From: Mesorhizobium sp.
Lineage (GTDB): Bacteria > Pseudomonadota > Alphaproteobacteria > Rhizobiales > Rhizobiaceae
Direction of reading: 5' to 3'
DNA: 37,495 bases
Assembly: GCF_017306585.1 (NCBI RefSeq)
Contig: NZ_JAFKIC010000155.1
Location: forward strand, 1-37,495
Shown: in pieces, positions 9,331 through 18,302 of the stretch
How positions within the stretch are numbered: position 1 is the stretch's first letter
How the letters are laid out: each line of letters begins with the position of its first letter
Program-made: the position numbers and the translations under genes
Notes under the pieces: generated by a model
Told to the model about the DNA's origin: nothing
Database searches by the model: none
The model's input: the letters and a program-made list of their open reading frames with translations, nothing else

Positions 9331-10692
9331 TTACTTCGTCAATGTCAGGCTTTCGATGTTCCGGGCGATTGTCTGGAAGGCCGTATCGAGTTCGGTGCCG
9401 TCGGCTGCCTGGTAGAAGTGCTTGACCGAACCGGTATCCGGGCTGGCGCAAGCCTGTAGCGTCGCGGCGGCATTGGCCTCGTCGAGCTTGAAGCCGATCG
9501 TGAAGATTTCTATGCCCTTGTCGCGCATGTTGGCGCACAGCTTGGTTGCCGCCGCGCGGGTCTGTTCCTTGCCGGCGTCGTTGTAAACCTGGTTGACGCC
9601 GGAAGCATCGAAGTACGACAGGTTGAATTCGCCGTCCGTCATCAGGATCGCGTATTTGCCGACTTTTTTCGGATCCATCTTGGCCGGCCGCTGCGAGGCA
9701 TTCATTACAGTGCCCCAGTTTTCGGAGAGCATGTACCAAGCCCATTGAACGCCGATATGGCCGGCGGTTCCGCCCGACGCGACGAGGTCCCTGATGACGT
9801 TCTTGAGCGTCGTTGCGTCGGCCGTCAAAGGAACGAGCGTAGCGACAGGGCAAGCAGCAGTACGTGTGTTCGTTGCAAAACCGGACAGCAGATAGTCACG
9901 ATTGACCATGCTGGAGTCAGGTCCTGCGTCCGAGTACTGATCGGCGCCCTTGCGCTCGGTGGCACAGTTATCCGGCCGCGTCGAGGCAGAAGCAAGCTGG
10001 GCGCTTGCATTGCCGGGCGCCTGCTTGCGGTCGCTGGCATTGGCCTCGACGTAAACACTGCTGGCCGCAAGCTGTCCGGCATTGACCGAATTGGCGTAAG
10101 GCACGATCGAAACGCGTACCCGCGGCTTGCTCGGATCCTGGCCGCCCAGGAAACTGTCGACGGCATTGGCCGCGGCAGCCTTGAGGTCCTTGATCTTCTG
10201 GCCGGCCATCGATCCGGTGACATCGAGCATCATCGCCACTTCGATGGTCCTGTCCGAGTAGAGCGATGTCGTCGACGCAGTGACGCGCCTCGTGTCGGTC
10301 ATACCGAAGATCGGGAAGAACAGGGCGACATCGACATAGGCGTCCACCTGGACCGTTTTGGCAGTCTTGTCGACAATCAGCTTGTCCAGCACGATCTGGT
10401 CGGGCTGCAGGATGCCCGCCGTGCTGTTGGCGCCGAGAAAAGCCTGCACGGACTTGCTGGCATCGGCTTCCTTGATGGCGCCGGTGGTGATGTCGCGGGC
10501 CGTGGATGTCACGGCGGCGTCGACCACGCCCTGCAGGCTCGATCTGGCGTTGTAGAGTTGCGCGACATTGACCGAGAAGCCGGCGGCTAGCGCCAAGACC
10601 GAGGCAGCAAGGCCGAACAGGATTGCGAAATTTCCACCGCGATGTCCGGCGAACCCGCCGACCGCGTGAACAAGACCCCCGTAATTTCGCAT
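9331..10692 (-). CDS. TadG-like pilus-assembly protein with von Willebrand factor A domain
   Basis: A 453-residue protein. The N-terminal TadE/TadG-like segment (RGGNFAILFGLAASVLALAAGFSV, within about residues 18-41) combines a short cytoplasmic stretch with one membrane helix. A von Willebrand A domain follows, with a metal-site motif DVTGSM (D157, S161) and a later MTDGEFNL. In Tad systems TadG helps anchor or assemble Flp pili in the cell envelope. No other tad/cpa gene is in this window, so it is an orphan copy of the kind common in rhizobia. The start ATG is supported by GGAGG seven bases upstream. Partners and binding targets are unknown. Confidence 0.85.
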   Translation of the reverse strand: MRNYGGLVHAVGGFAGHRGGNFAILFGLAASVLALAAGFSVNVAQLYNARSSLQGVVDAAVTSTARDITTGAIKEADASKSVQAFLGANSTAGILQPDQIVLDKLIVDKTAKTVQVDAYVDVALFFPIFGMTDTRRVTASTTSLYSDRTIEVAMMLDVTGSMAGQKIKDLKAAAANAVDSFLGGQDPSKPRVRVSIVPYANSVNAGQLAASSVYVEANASDRKQAPGNASAQLASASTRPDNCATERKGADQYSDAGPDSSMVNRDYLLSGFATNTRTAACPVATLVPLTADATTLKNVIRDLVASGGTAGHIGVQWAWYMLSENWGTVMNASQRPAKMDPKKVGKYAILMTDGEFNLSYFDASGVNQVYNDAGKEQTRAAATKLCANMRDKGIEIFTIGFKLDEANAAATLQACASPDTGSVKHFYQAADGTELDTAFQTIARNIESLTLTK

Positions 10693-11015
10693 CCAACAGC
10701 CTCCGCATGCCTCGGCCTCGTCGCCGCGATGAGGGCAATGCAGGATTCCAGCCGGATGCCGCCAGCAATCTGGATCATCGGATCAAGATGTTATTTTTGC
10801 TACATTTTTTCAGGTAAAGAAGGTGAACGATCGGTAAATGCCGCCACAATGCGATTCGGTCGTTTACGAAGCACTTACCAAGACATCGTGGCCTGTGGCA
10901 CAGGACGCGGGAGACGTCCCGGGACGGCACATCGCGACCTGTGCCAGAGCGAAGCAGAATCACCTATCCGGCGTGCATTCCGGGGTCAGGCGGACGTTCC
11001 CAAGCCTCGGCGGGC
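10693..11015. other. intergenic region upstream of the TadG-like gene
   Basis: About 320 bases without a supportable gene. An AT-rich patch (about 10787-10840) may contain the promoter for the TadG-like gene. GGCACAGG (10897-10904) and CCTGTGCC (10938-10945) form an 8-base inverted repeat around a smaller GC-rich dyad (CGGGAGACGTCCCG, 10908-10921). Short open frames here have no family resemblance and no good start sites. Confidence 0.45.
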
Positions 11016-11885
11016 CTAAGCCAGCATCCGGGCGCTGGCCGTCCGGTCGATGCCATGATGGGGCGGATTGAACAGCCTTCCTTGCTGCTCATAGGTCCAG
11101 ACCTTGAACAGGCTGAGCCGGTGCGGCCCGAAGCTGTGCAGCAGGGGCACGTCAGTGGCGTCGCGGCCGCGCGCAATGACGACGCGGCCTATCCGGGGCG
11201 TGTTGTGGCGTGCGTCGAACGTGTACCATTTGCCGCCGAGGAACACTTCCATCCAGGCCGAGAAATCCATCGGCGCCGGATCGGCCGGCACGCCGATATC
11301 GCCGAGATAACCGTTCACATAGCGCGCCGGAATGTTCATGCAGCGGCAGAGCGTGATCGCCAGGTGGGCGAAGTCGCGGCAGACTCCGACCCGCTCCTCA
11401 TGCGCCTGCGCCGCCGTGCGGGTGGAGCGTGCATAGCCGTATCCGAAGGACAGCCGGTTGTGGACATAATCGACGATCGCCTGCACCCGCGCCCAGCCGG
11501 ACGGCAGGTGACCGAAAAGCTGCCAGGCAAGGCTGCTGAGATGATCGGTCTCGCAATAGCGGCTGCCCAGGAGATAGCCGAGCACCTCGTCCGGCAGTTC
11601 CGCCACCGGCACCTCGCGCGCCAAAGTGTTGACTTCGTCGGTCTCGCCGCTGTCTTCGACGACGGCATCGTAAAGGATGCGAAAGGTGCCTGCGGGCGCG
11701 GTGAAGCGGCGGCAGGCATTGCCGTGCAGGTCCTCATAGAGCCTGGTCGGCACCGAAGGCGAGGTCAGGACACGCGTCTGCCGCTTGATGTCGGCCTTTC
11801 TGTCCTTGTGAATCTCCAGCAGCGAAATAACCGGCGTGGCCTCGGTGCACTCAATGGCGATCTCGTAGCCGAGGCGGATCAGCAT
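11016..11885 (-). CDS. transglutaminase-like protein
   Basis: A 289-residue protein with an N-terminal transglutaminase-associated beta region (about 1-90) and a transglutaminase-like papain-fold core. The nucleophile motif GVCRDFAHL places Cys at 169, and WYTFDARHN places Asp at 224. Where most members have HAW, this protein reads DFSAW, so the usual catalytic His position is Ser209. Substrates of bacterial members are mostly unknown; some act as proteases or amidases. The frame extends upstream to 12047, but the conserved region begins at the ATG at 11885 (MLIRLGYEI), preceded by AAAGGGA. No signal peptide is seen. It is divergent from the HAD gene. Confidence 0.85.
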   Translation of the reverse strand: MLIRLGYEIAIECTEATPVISLLEIHKDRKADIKRQTRVLTSPSVPTRLYEDLHGNACRRFTAPAGTFRILYDAVVEDSGETDEVNTLAREVPVAELPDEVLGYLLGSRYCETDHLSSLAWQLFGHLPSGWARVQAIVDYVHNRLSFGYGYARSTRTAAQAHEERVGVCRDFAHLAITLCRCMNIPARYVNGYLGDIGVPADPAPMDFSAWMEVFLGGKWYTFDARHNTPRIGRVVIARGRDATDVPLLHSFGPHRLSLFKVWTYEQQGRLFNPPHHGIDRTASARMLA

Positions 11886-12055
11886 GGGCGTCGTCCCTTT
11901 GTTCGCATGATGGGGATTTCCGGGTTCAAACGTCGCAACATGACCACGGTTCCGCCGGATGGTCGTAAAAACACCCTTCGCGCCTTTCCATGTCGGCGGC
12001 TGGACGTTACGGTTGCGGCCTCCCTCGACACGCTCCCCGAATTTCAAGGAAAATC

Positions 12056-12721
12056 ATGTTTGCAGGCAGAAAATTCGCCGCCTTCCTTTTCGACATGGAC
12101 GGCACGCTCATCAATTCCATCGCCTCGGCGGAGCGGGTGTGGGGCGATTGGGCACGCCGCCATGGCCTGGACGTCGCCGCCTTCCTGCCGACCATCCACG
12201 GCGTGCGGGCGATCGAGACCATCACCAACCTTGCCCTTCCCGGCGTCGACCCCGCGCATGAGGCCGACCTGCTACTGAAGGCCGAGGCCGCCGATCTGGA
12301 CGGCATCGTGCCGATCCCCGGCGCCGTGGCGTTTCTCAATGCGCTGCCGCCCGAGCGCTGGGCGATCGTTACCTCGGCGCCACGCTCGCTGGCGCTCGCG
12401 CGCATGAAGGTCGCCGGCATTCCCGTGCCCACGGTTCTCGTCGCGGCGGAAGACGTATCCCGCGGCAAGCCGGCGCCCGACTGTTTTCAGCTTGGGGCAA
12501 GACGCCTTGGCTTCGACGCCCGCGACTGCTTGGTGTTCGAGGATGCTCCGGCCGGCATCGCGGCGGCAGAGGCGGCGGACGCTTCGGTCATGGTCATCAA
12601 CGCCACGCACCCGCATCCGGTGCCGACGCACCATGCCGCCATACCGGACTACGGCGCGGTCGGCATCACCGTCGACGATCGCGGCTGGCTGGCGATCGAG
12701 CCTCGGCGCAACGCCGCCTGA
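12056..12721 (+). CDS. HAD-superfamily phosphatase
   Basis: A 221-residue cytoplasmic hydrolase of the haloacid-dehalogenase superfamily, of the beta-phosphoglucomutase/sugar-phosphatase type. The nucleophile motif FDMDGT gives D13 and D15. Motif II is TSAPRS, motif III is GKPAPDCF (K138), and motif IV is FEDAPAG (E162, D163). A helical cap lies between residues 18 and 85. The probable reaction is dephosphorylation of a small sugar phosphate (YfbT-like). The frame opens at 11990, but AAGGA at 12046-12050 is well placed for the ATG at 12056, where similarity begins. Confidence 0.9.
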   Translation: MFAGRKFAAFLFDMDGTLINSIASAERVWGDWARRHGLDVAAFLPTIHGVRAIETITNLALPGVDPAHEADLLLKAEAADLDGIVPIPGAVAFLNALPPERWAIVTSAPRSLALARMKVAGIPVPTVLVAAEDVSRGKPAPDCFQLGARRLGFDARDCLVFEDAPAGIAAAEAADASVMVINATHPHPVPTHHAAIPDYGAVGITVDDRGWLAIEPRRNAA

Positions 12722-12732
12722 GCAGACCGGCC

Positions 12733-12900
12733 AGGGTGCGTTGAGATTCAGGTCAGGCCGAGCCGAAAATGGTGGCTTCCGAGACCGGAGCGGAACGTAC
12801 TTTTCGTACGTGAGCTCAGTTCTACTGCGACGCAGTAGAACGGGGAAGCGCAGAAGGCTGCCGTTTGCAGGCCGGCCTCACCTGAATATCAACGCACCCT
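12733..12900. repeat. composite palindromic intergenic repeat (RIME-like)
   Basis: Terminal arms 12733-12760 and 12873-12900 are inverted copies, 26 of 28 bases complementary (outer ends AGGGTGCG and CGCACCCT). Inside is a hairpin CGTAC-TTTT-CGTACG. There is also a perfect 11-base inverted repeat, GTTCTACTGCG-A-CGCAGTAGAAC (12819-12841). The design is like the mosaic palindromic elements scattered through rhizobial genomes. Its right end supplies two bases of the stop codon of the SDHAF4-like gene, and the element could act as its 3' hairpin. Confidence 0.75.
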
Positions 12901-13120
12901 AGAAGTCGCTGGTCAGGCCCTTGACTTCCCAGTCGCCGTAGCGGCCGGGTTCCTTGCCGCCGCGGCCGCCAATTTCCTTCGGCAGCGCCGCTTCCTTCTC
13001 GCGATATTCGCCACGCCGTGCCTCGGCTTCGGCCAGGGCGCGGCGCGCGGCGGGGCTCAATTCCCTTGGCGGCGCGTCGTTCGCCGCACCGGTGGGCGTT
13101 TTACTGGTTTCGTCGTTCAT
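12899..13120 (-). CDS. DUF1674 / succinate dehydrogenase assembly factor 4-like protein
   Basis: A 73-residue protein whose C-terminus, GRYGDWEVKGLTSDF, is the hallmark of DUF1674, the bacterial relatives of SDHAF4. Eukaryotic SDHAF4 binds the flavinylated SdhA subunit and helps assemble succinate dehydrogenase; the same role here is inferred. The N-terminal half is charged and Ala-rich and probably flexible. The stop codon overlaps the right end of the 12733-12900 repeat. It is divergent from htpX, an arrangement I believe is common in Rhizobiales. Confidence 0.88.
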   Translation of the reverse strand: MNDETSKTPTGAANDAPPRELSPAARRALAEAEARRGEYREKEAALPKEIGGRGGKEPGRYGDWEVKGLTSDF

Positions 13121-13222
13121 GCGATATCTCGGGCGGATTGAAACGGCAGCAAGCCTTTCCCATCATATAGCGATGAGCTTGAGGGATCGACCCCTTTCAC
13201 CACGAACGGACAGGAGCAGACG

Positions 13223-14245
13223 ATGAACACCATCCGCACCGCCATGCTTCTTGCCGCGATGACGGCGCTGTTCATGGGCGTCGGCTTCCTGATCGGCGGC
13301 TCGGGCGGCATGATGATCGCGCTGGTGATCGCCGCCGGCACCAATCTGTTCAGCTACTGGAACGCCGACAAGATGGTGCTGTCGATGAATCGCGCCGTCG
13401 AGGTCGACGGGAAGAACGCCCCGGAATATTACGCCATCGTCCAGGCGCTGGCCAAGCAGGCCGGCCTGCCCATGCCCAGGACCTATCTGATCGACAGCCC
13501 GCAGCCGAACGCCTTCGCCACCGGCCGCAACCCGCAGAATGCGGCGGTCGCCGCCTCCACCGGCCTGCTGCAGCGGCTGACCCATGAGGAGGTTGCGGCC
13601 GTGATGGCGCACGAGCTTGCCCATGTTCAGCATCGCGATACGCTGACCATGACCATCGTCGCCACCTTTGCCGGCGCCATTTCCATGCTTGGCAATTTCG
13701 CCTTCTTCCTTGGCGGCAACCGCAACAACAACAGCCCTTTTGGATTCGTCGGCGTGCTGGCCGCGATGATCGTCGCGCCTTTCGCGGCCATGATCGTGCA
13801 GATGGCGGTCAGCCGCACCCGCGAATACGAGGCCGACCGGCGCGGCGCCGAAATCTGTGGACACCCGCTGTGGCTGGCCTCGGCGCTTGACAAGATCGCC
13901 CGCGGCGCCGAACGCATTCCCAACCCCGATGCCGAGCGCAATCCGGCGATGGCGCATCTCTTCATCATCAATCCGCTGCATGGCGAGCGCATGGACAACC
14001 TGTTCTCCACCCACCCCAGCACCGAGAACCGCATCGCCGCGCTGCAGGCGATGGCGCGCCAGATGGGTGGCGGCGGTTCGCAGGGCACACAATCCCGGGC
14101 GCCGGCACCGACCGAGACGGAAGAGCCGCAATCGGCCGGCCCCTGGGGTAAGCCCGCTGCGCCACAGCAGCCGGCAGAGCCGGCCGCGCCCAAATCCAAC
14201 CCATGGGGCCGCAACCCCACCGGACCCAAAGGCCGGTGGTCGTGA
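13223..14245 (+). CDS. htpX: membrane zinc metalloprotease HtpX
   Basis: A 340-residue inner-membrane M48 peptidase for quality control of misfolded membrane proteins. Two N-terminal hydrophobic segments (about 5-40) are followed by the zinc site HELAH (H130, E131, H134) and the third ligand in REYEADRRG (E203). Another hydrophobic pair lies near 140-190. The C-terminal tail from about 290 is Pro/Ala-rich, of low complexity, and longer than in E. coli HtpX (about 293 residues). AGGAG at 13212-13216 supports the start. The stop codon overlaps the probable rsmB start. HtpX is often heat- or envelope-stress-induced, but no such site was identified here. Confidence 0.95.
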   Translation: MNTIRTAMLLAAMTALFMGVGFLIGGSGGMMIALVIAAGTNLFSYWNADKMVLSMNRAVEVDGKNAPEYYAIVQALAKQAGLPMPRTYLIDSPQPNAFATGRNPQNAAVAASTGLLQRLTHEEVAAVMAHELAHVQHRDTLTMTIVATFAGAISMLGNFAFFLGGNRNNNSPFGFVGVLAAMIVAPFAAMIVQMAVSRTREYEADRRGAEICGHPLWLASALDKIARGAERIPNPDAERNPAMAHLFIINPLHGERMDNLFSTHPSTENRIAALQAMARQMGGGGSQGTQSRAPAPTETEEPQSAGPWGKPAAPQQPAEPAAPKSNPWGRNPTGPKGRWS

Positions 14246-15630
14246 ACGTGACAGGCAAAGCCCCCCGACGCAAAGTCTCCAGCAATCAGGAACACAGGGA
14301 CAGCGGCGAGTTCGTCGCCGGCCTTGCCGCCCGCAAGGCGGCGGCGCGCCTGCTTGCCGCCGTCATCGACGCCAGGACACCGCTCGACGGGCTGACAGAC
14401 CACGAGAACGGTCACCCCCAGTACAAGTCACTCGACCTGCGCGATCGCGGCCTGGTGCGCGCAATCCTGGTCACGGCGCTGCGCTATCGCATGACCATAT
14501 CGGGCCTGCTGGCGCGGCGCCTGGAAAAACCGCTGCCGCCCAACGCCACCGCGCTGTCGCACATGTTGCATGTGGCGGCCGCGCAGATCCTGTTCCTCGA
14601 CATTCCCGACAGCGCCGCCGTCGACCTGGCGGTCACCCATGCCAAGTCCGATCCGCGCACCCAGCGCTTCTCCGGTCTGGTCAACGGCGTGCTGCGCACG
14701 CTGGCGCGCGCCAAGGACACCGAACTTCCCGAGGCCCTTGCCGCGACCGACGAAGCGCCCAAGTGGTTTTCGGACCGGCTGAAGGCCGCCTATGGTCCGG
14801 ACAAGGCCAAGCTCATTCTCGAGGCCCATCGCGTTGAGGCGCCGGTCGATTTCTCGGTCAAGACCGATCCCGAATACTGGGCTGGAAAGCTCGGCGGCAT
14901 CGTCCTGACAACCGGCACGGTACGGGTCGAGAAGCTTGCCAGTGCCGTCACCGAACTGCCGGGCTTCGCCGAAGGCGCCTGGTGGGTCCAGGACGCGGCG
15001 GCCAGCCTGCCGGCAAAACTGTTCGGTGATGTCAAAGGATTGCGCGTCGCCGATCTCTGTGCCGCGCCCGGCGGCAAGACCGCGCAGCTCATCCTGGCAG
15101 GCGCCAGGGTCACCGCCGTCGACACCTCGAAGAACCGTCTGGCGCGTCTGGCGCAGAACCTTGGTCGCCTCGGCCTGTCGGCCGATATCGTCCAGGCCGA
15201 CCTGCTCAAATACGAGCCGGCCGAGCTCTTCGACGCAGTACTGCTCGACGCGCCCTGTTCATCGACCGGCACGGTGCGGCGGCATCCAGACGTGCCCTGG
15301 ACCAAGACGACGGCCGATGTCGATAAGCTCGCCGACCTGCAGCACAGGCTGCTCGCCCGCGCCGTCACGTTGGTCAGGCCCGGCGGCCGGATCGTCTTTT
15401 CCAATTGTTCGCTCGACCCGCTCGAAGGCGAAGACCTGCATCGCGCCTTCCTGGCGCAGACAGCATTGGTCGCCGACGATCCGCTGCATCGGGGCGAGAT
15501 TGCCGGCATCGATCCGTTCCTGACGCAGCAGGGAACGCTGCGCACCACGCCGGCCGATCTCGACCTCGGCGCGCCGGAGCGCTCGGGTCTGGACGGCTTC
15601 TTCGCCGCACGCATGCGCCGCGCCGGCTAA
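14242..15630 (+). CDS. rsmB: RsmB/NOP family 16S rRNA (cytosine-5) methyltransferase
   Basis: About 462 residues. The N-terminal NusB-like RNA-binding domain covers roughly 25-160. The Rossmann-like methyltransferase domain carries the SAM motif [13 protein letters not shown] and both catalytic cysteines, PCSSTG (C339) and NCSLDP (C389). It methylates cytosine-5 in rRNA, in E. coli C967 of 16S. An ATG at 14203 would add 13 residues but lacks a Shine-Dalgarno. I prefer the GTG at 14242, which overlaps the htpX stop (GTGA) with AAAGG nine bases upstream. Translation is probably coupled to htpX. Confidence 0.92.
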   Translation: MNVTGKAPRRKVSSNQEHRDSGEFVAGLAARKAAARLLAAVIDARTPLDGLTDHENGHPQYKSLDLRDRGLVRAILVTALRYRMTISGLLARRLEKPLPPNATALSHMLHVAAAQILFLDIPDSAAVDLAVTHAKSDPRTQRFSGLVNGVLRTLARAKDTELPEALAATDEAPKWFSDRLKAAYGPDKAKLILEAHRVEAPVDFSVKTDPEYWAGKLGGIVLTTGTVRVEKLASAVTELPGFAEGAWWVQDAAASLPAKLFGDVKGLRVADLCAAPGGKTAQLILAGARVTAVDTSKNRLARLAQNLGRLGLSADIVQADLLKYEPAELFDAVLLDAPCSSTGTVRRHPDVPWTKTTADVDKLADLQHRLLARAVTLVRPGGRIVFSNCSLDPLEGEDLHRAFLAQTALVADDPLHRGEIAGIDPFLTQQGTLRTTPADLDLGAPERSGLDGFFAARMRRAG

Positions 15631-15777
15631 TGATTTAACCATCTGGGTTTGCTGACTTTTTTAGGGAGGGTCCGGGTCAAAACCCGGTGAGCCGTAGCCG
15701 CTGCCAGGAATTCGCCTTCGCACGAGTCGTTCAATCATGTAGACTCGCACCGGGGTTAAGGACGATCAGGAGGGCTT

Positions 15778-17502
15778 TTGGCACTGGCTGCCAGCAACAC
15801 GACGCGTCTGTGGACGCTGGTCGCGAGGGAGTTCTGGCGCAAGACGCGCCGGCGCCTGCGCGCCGGGCCGGTCTATCGCTGGCGCTATTCCGGCCGCACG
15901 CCTGAGCGCGTGCTGATCGCGCCGCCGGACCTGCGGCTCGCCGACCCCCAGATCGCACTCGAGATTTATTATGGCCGCTATCCCCTGTCGGGGCATCTTG
16001 TAGAGACCGGCGGCAAATCGCCCTTCCAGATCAATGTGCCCAACCATGGCTGGCTGAAGACACTGCATGGCTTTCGCTGGCTGCGCCACATGCGCGCCGC
16101 CGGCACCGAACTCGCCGCCGCCAATGCGCGCGCCCTGGTGTCCGACTGGATCGCCATGCATGGCAGCCATATTTCGGGCGTTGCCTGGGAGCCGGGGACG
16201 ACGGCCAAGCGCATCATCGCCTGGCTGCAGCATTCCTCCGTCGTGCTGCAGGGCGCGGAGTTTCCCTTCTACCGCGCCTTCCTGAAATCGCTGGCCATCC
16301 AGATCCGCTACCTCAGGTCGATGGCGCGTGAAATGCCCGACGGCAAGGACCGGCTGCGGGCTCGCGTGGCGCTTGCCTTCGCGGCCCTTTCCCTGCCGGC
16401 CCCCGCCTCGGCGCTGCGCGGCGCCACCCGCAACCTTGCCGAGGAACTCAACCGCCAGATCCTTGCCGATGGCGGCCATATCTCACGCAATCCGATGACG
16501 GTTCTGGAGATCCTGGCCGACCTTCTGCCGCTGCGGCAGACCTACGCCAACCAAGCGGAGACGCCGCCGCAGGCGCTGATTGGCGCCATTGACCGGATGT
16601 TGCCGGCGCTGCGCTTCTTCCGCCATCAGGACGGCAGCCTCGCCCGCTTCAACGGCATGGGCGCCACCATCCACGACCGCATCGCCACCATCCTGCGTCA
16701 TGACGACACCGCCGGGGCGCCGCTCCTGCATGCGCCGCACTCCGGCTATGAGCGCCTGTCGATGGGCGGCACCACCGTGATTGCCGATACCGGCCTGCCG
16801 CCGCCGGTCGACGTGTCCAACGCCGCGCATGCCGGCTGCCTGGCCTTCGAACTGTCGTCGGGCCGCCAGCACTATATCGTCAATGCCGGCATCGACACCT
16901 ATGGCGCGGCCGAGTTCCGGCCGCTGGCGCGCGCCACCGCGGCCCACTCGACCGCCACCATCAACGACACCTCGTCGGCCCGCTTCACCCATTCGTTGCG
17001 GGTCAACGACCAGCTGGGCTCGCCCTTGATCGGCGGCCCGCAGCATGTGCAGTGCAAGCGCACCGACCAGAAGGGCGTTCACGGCTTCATCGCCCGCCAT
17101 GACGGCTACCTCCAGCGTTTCGGCTTCCTGCATGAGCGCGAACTGAAACTCGCCTCGAACGGCAATGTGCTGACCGGCCGGGACCGGTTTCAGCGGCCGG
17201 GCAATGCCGCCATCCGCAACAATGGCCGCGACTTCATCACCGTGCGCTTCCATGTCCATCCAGACATCAATCTTCTGCAGGACGAACACGACCGGCTGGT
17301 GCTGGCCGCCGACCAGGCAGACACCTGGGTGTTCACATCAGACGAGGTGGTGCCCGAGGTCGAGGAATCGATCTATTTCGCCGGCCTTGGCGGTCCACGC
17401 CGCAGCCGGCAGATCGTGCTGGCCTTCAAGGCATCCGATATCAACGACGTCCACTGGCAGCTAACCCGCACCAGGATCGCCGGCTATCCGGAAAACAACT
17501 GA
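15778..17502 (+). CDS. heparinase II/III family protein
   Basis: A 574-residue protein of the heparinase II/III-like polysaccharide lyase family. An N-terminal alpha-helical toroid (about 60-310) is followed by a beta-sandwich domain with conserved segments such as YERLSMGGTTVIADTG, HAGCLAFELSSG and VRFHVHPDI. Members break acidic polysaccharides by beta-elimination; the substrate here is unknown, and no signal peptide is visible. The start is TTG, supported by AGGAGG at 15768-15773. In Rhizobiales this gene commonly lies between rsmB and purH, as here, which suggests a housekeeping envelope role. Confidence 0.88.
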   Translation: MALAASNTTRLWTLVAREFWRKTRRRLRAGPVYRWRYSGRTPERVLIAPPDLRLADPQIALEIYYGRYPLSGHLVETGGKSPFQINVPNHGWLKTLHGFRWLRHMRAAGTELAAANARALVSDWIAMHGSHISGVAWEPGTTAKRIIAWLQHSSVVLQGAEFPFYRAFLKSLAIQIRYLRSMAREMPDGKDRLRARVALAFAALSLPAPASALRGATRNLAEELNRQILADGGHISRNPMTVLEILADLLPLRQTYANQAETPPQALIGAIDRMLPALRFFRHQDGSLARFNGMGATIHDRIATILRHDDTAGAPLLHAPHSGYERLSMGGTTVIADTGLPPPVDVSNAAHAGCLAFELSSGRQHYIVNAGIDTYGAAEFRPLARATAAHSTATINDTSSARFTHSLRVNDQLGSPLIGGPQHVQCKRTDQKGVHGFIARHDGYLQRFGFLHERELKLASNGNVLTGRDRFQRPGNAAIRNNGRDFITVRFHVHPDINLLQDEHDRLVLAADQADTWVFTSDEVVPEVEESIYFAGLGGPRRSRQIVLAFKASDINDVHWQLTRTRIAGYPENN

Positions 17503-17531
17503 ACGATAGACGGCATCGCGATTGGCCGGGA

Positions 17532-18149
17532 TCACGCCGCTTTTGTCGAGAAGGCCTGCTTGGCGAGCTCCAGAGCGTAGCCTCTTACATCGGCCGGCCA
17601 CGATTGGATAAGCTCCCGGAAGCGCGGCTCTCCGCCCGCGAACAAGGCCCGCGTCGCCTCCTCGAAACCGGGGAGGTCACCAGCAATTGCCGACATGAAG
17701 CGGTATGTCGCCTCGCGCGCCATCCGCATCCGGTCCTGACCGGTGGCCGAGCGCCGGGCCTCGTCCACAAGGCGCCGCAGCGCCTGCGAGGCTCCGCCTG
17801 GCTGCAACGCGAGCCATTCCCACTGCCTTGGCAGAAGCGTTACCTCGCGCGCGACCACGCCGAGCCGCGGCCTGCCGCGCCCTCGTGTGTCTGACGTAAC
17901 GTTGCCAGGTGACGGTCCGCCTTCGCCTTCTTTCAGATCAGCCGATGCAACAAACCGCGCGGAAACATCGGCGGTCGAACCGCGCAAATCCAGATCGACC
18001 ACCGCGCCGGTCTCGTCGTTGAAGACCAGCACCGGCTTTGTGCCGGCTGCCGCGGCCTTTGCCACGAGCGCGACATCGACCAGCGCTCCGCGAGTCAGGA
18101 TGCAATCGTCGGCAAAGGCCGTATAGCGCCCGGCGCCCGGTGTGGTCAT
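17532..18149 (-). CDS. DUF2239 family protein
   Basis: A 205-residue cytoplasmic protein matching DUF2239 (MTTPGAGRYTAFADDCIL, VLVFNDETGAVVDLDLRGS, RPRLGVVAREVTLLPRQWEWL). A basic, Arg-rich segment near residues 130-160 could bind nucleic acid, but no function is known to me. A GTG at 18173 would add eight residues, but it directly abuts the RIME-like repeat, and similarity begins at the ATG at 18149, so I chose that. It is convergent with the heparinase gene and interrupts the usual heparinase-purH neighbourhood. Confidence 0.82.
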   Translation of the reverse strand: MTTPGAGRYTAFADDCILTRGALVDVALVAKAAAAGTKPVLVFNDETGAVVDLDLRGSTADVSARFVASADLKEGEGGPSPGNVTSDTRGRGRPRLGVVAREVTLLPRQWEWLALQPGGASQALRRLVDEARRSATGQDRMRMAREATYRFMSAIAGDLPGFEEATRALFAGGEPRFRELIQSWPADVRGYALELAKQAFSTKAA

Positions 18150-18173
18150 TGGCAAGCTCGCATGGGACCTCAC

Positions 18174-18277
18174 TAGAGCAATTCCAGGAAAAGTGTGTAA
18201 CGGTTTTCCGTCCGGAATTGCGTAGAAACAAAGAGTTAGAGCGGTTCGGCGATTCCATCAAACGCTGAACCGCTCTA
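18174..18277. repeat. RIME1-like intergenic repeat, two adjacent palindromes
   Basis: About 104 bases. The left hairpin joins CAATTCC (18179-18185) to GGAATTG (18214-18220), with inner GGAAAA against TTTTCC. The right hairpin joins 18237-18251 to 18263-18277 (TAGAGCGGTTC... and ...GAACCGCTCTA, 14 of 15 paired). Length and two-palindrome plan fit the RIME1-type repeats of rhizobia as I remember them. It lies in the divergent space between the DUF2239 and GIY-YIG-like genes. Confidence 0.8.
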
Positions 18278-18302
18278 GCCGTCCACCACCTTGGCGTCAA
18301 TA

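Noticed and set aside
10941-12278. 445-codon plus-strand frame spanning the transglutaminase and HAD genes
   Set aside because: The opposite-strand transglutaminase and the HAD gene in another frame both carry intact catalytic motifs; this frame has none.
15671-15687. CCGGGT-CAAA-ACCCGG hairpin after rsmB as a terminator
   Set aside because: A 6-bp stem without a following T-tract, so not convincing; it may only be a minor mRNA structure before the heparinase gene.
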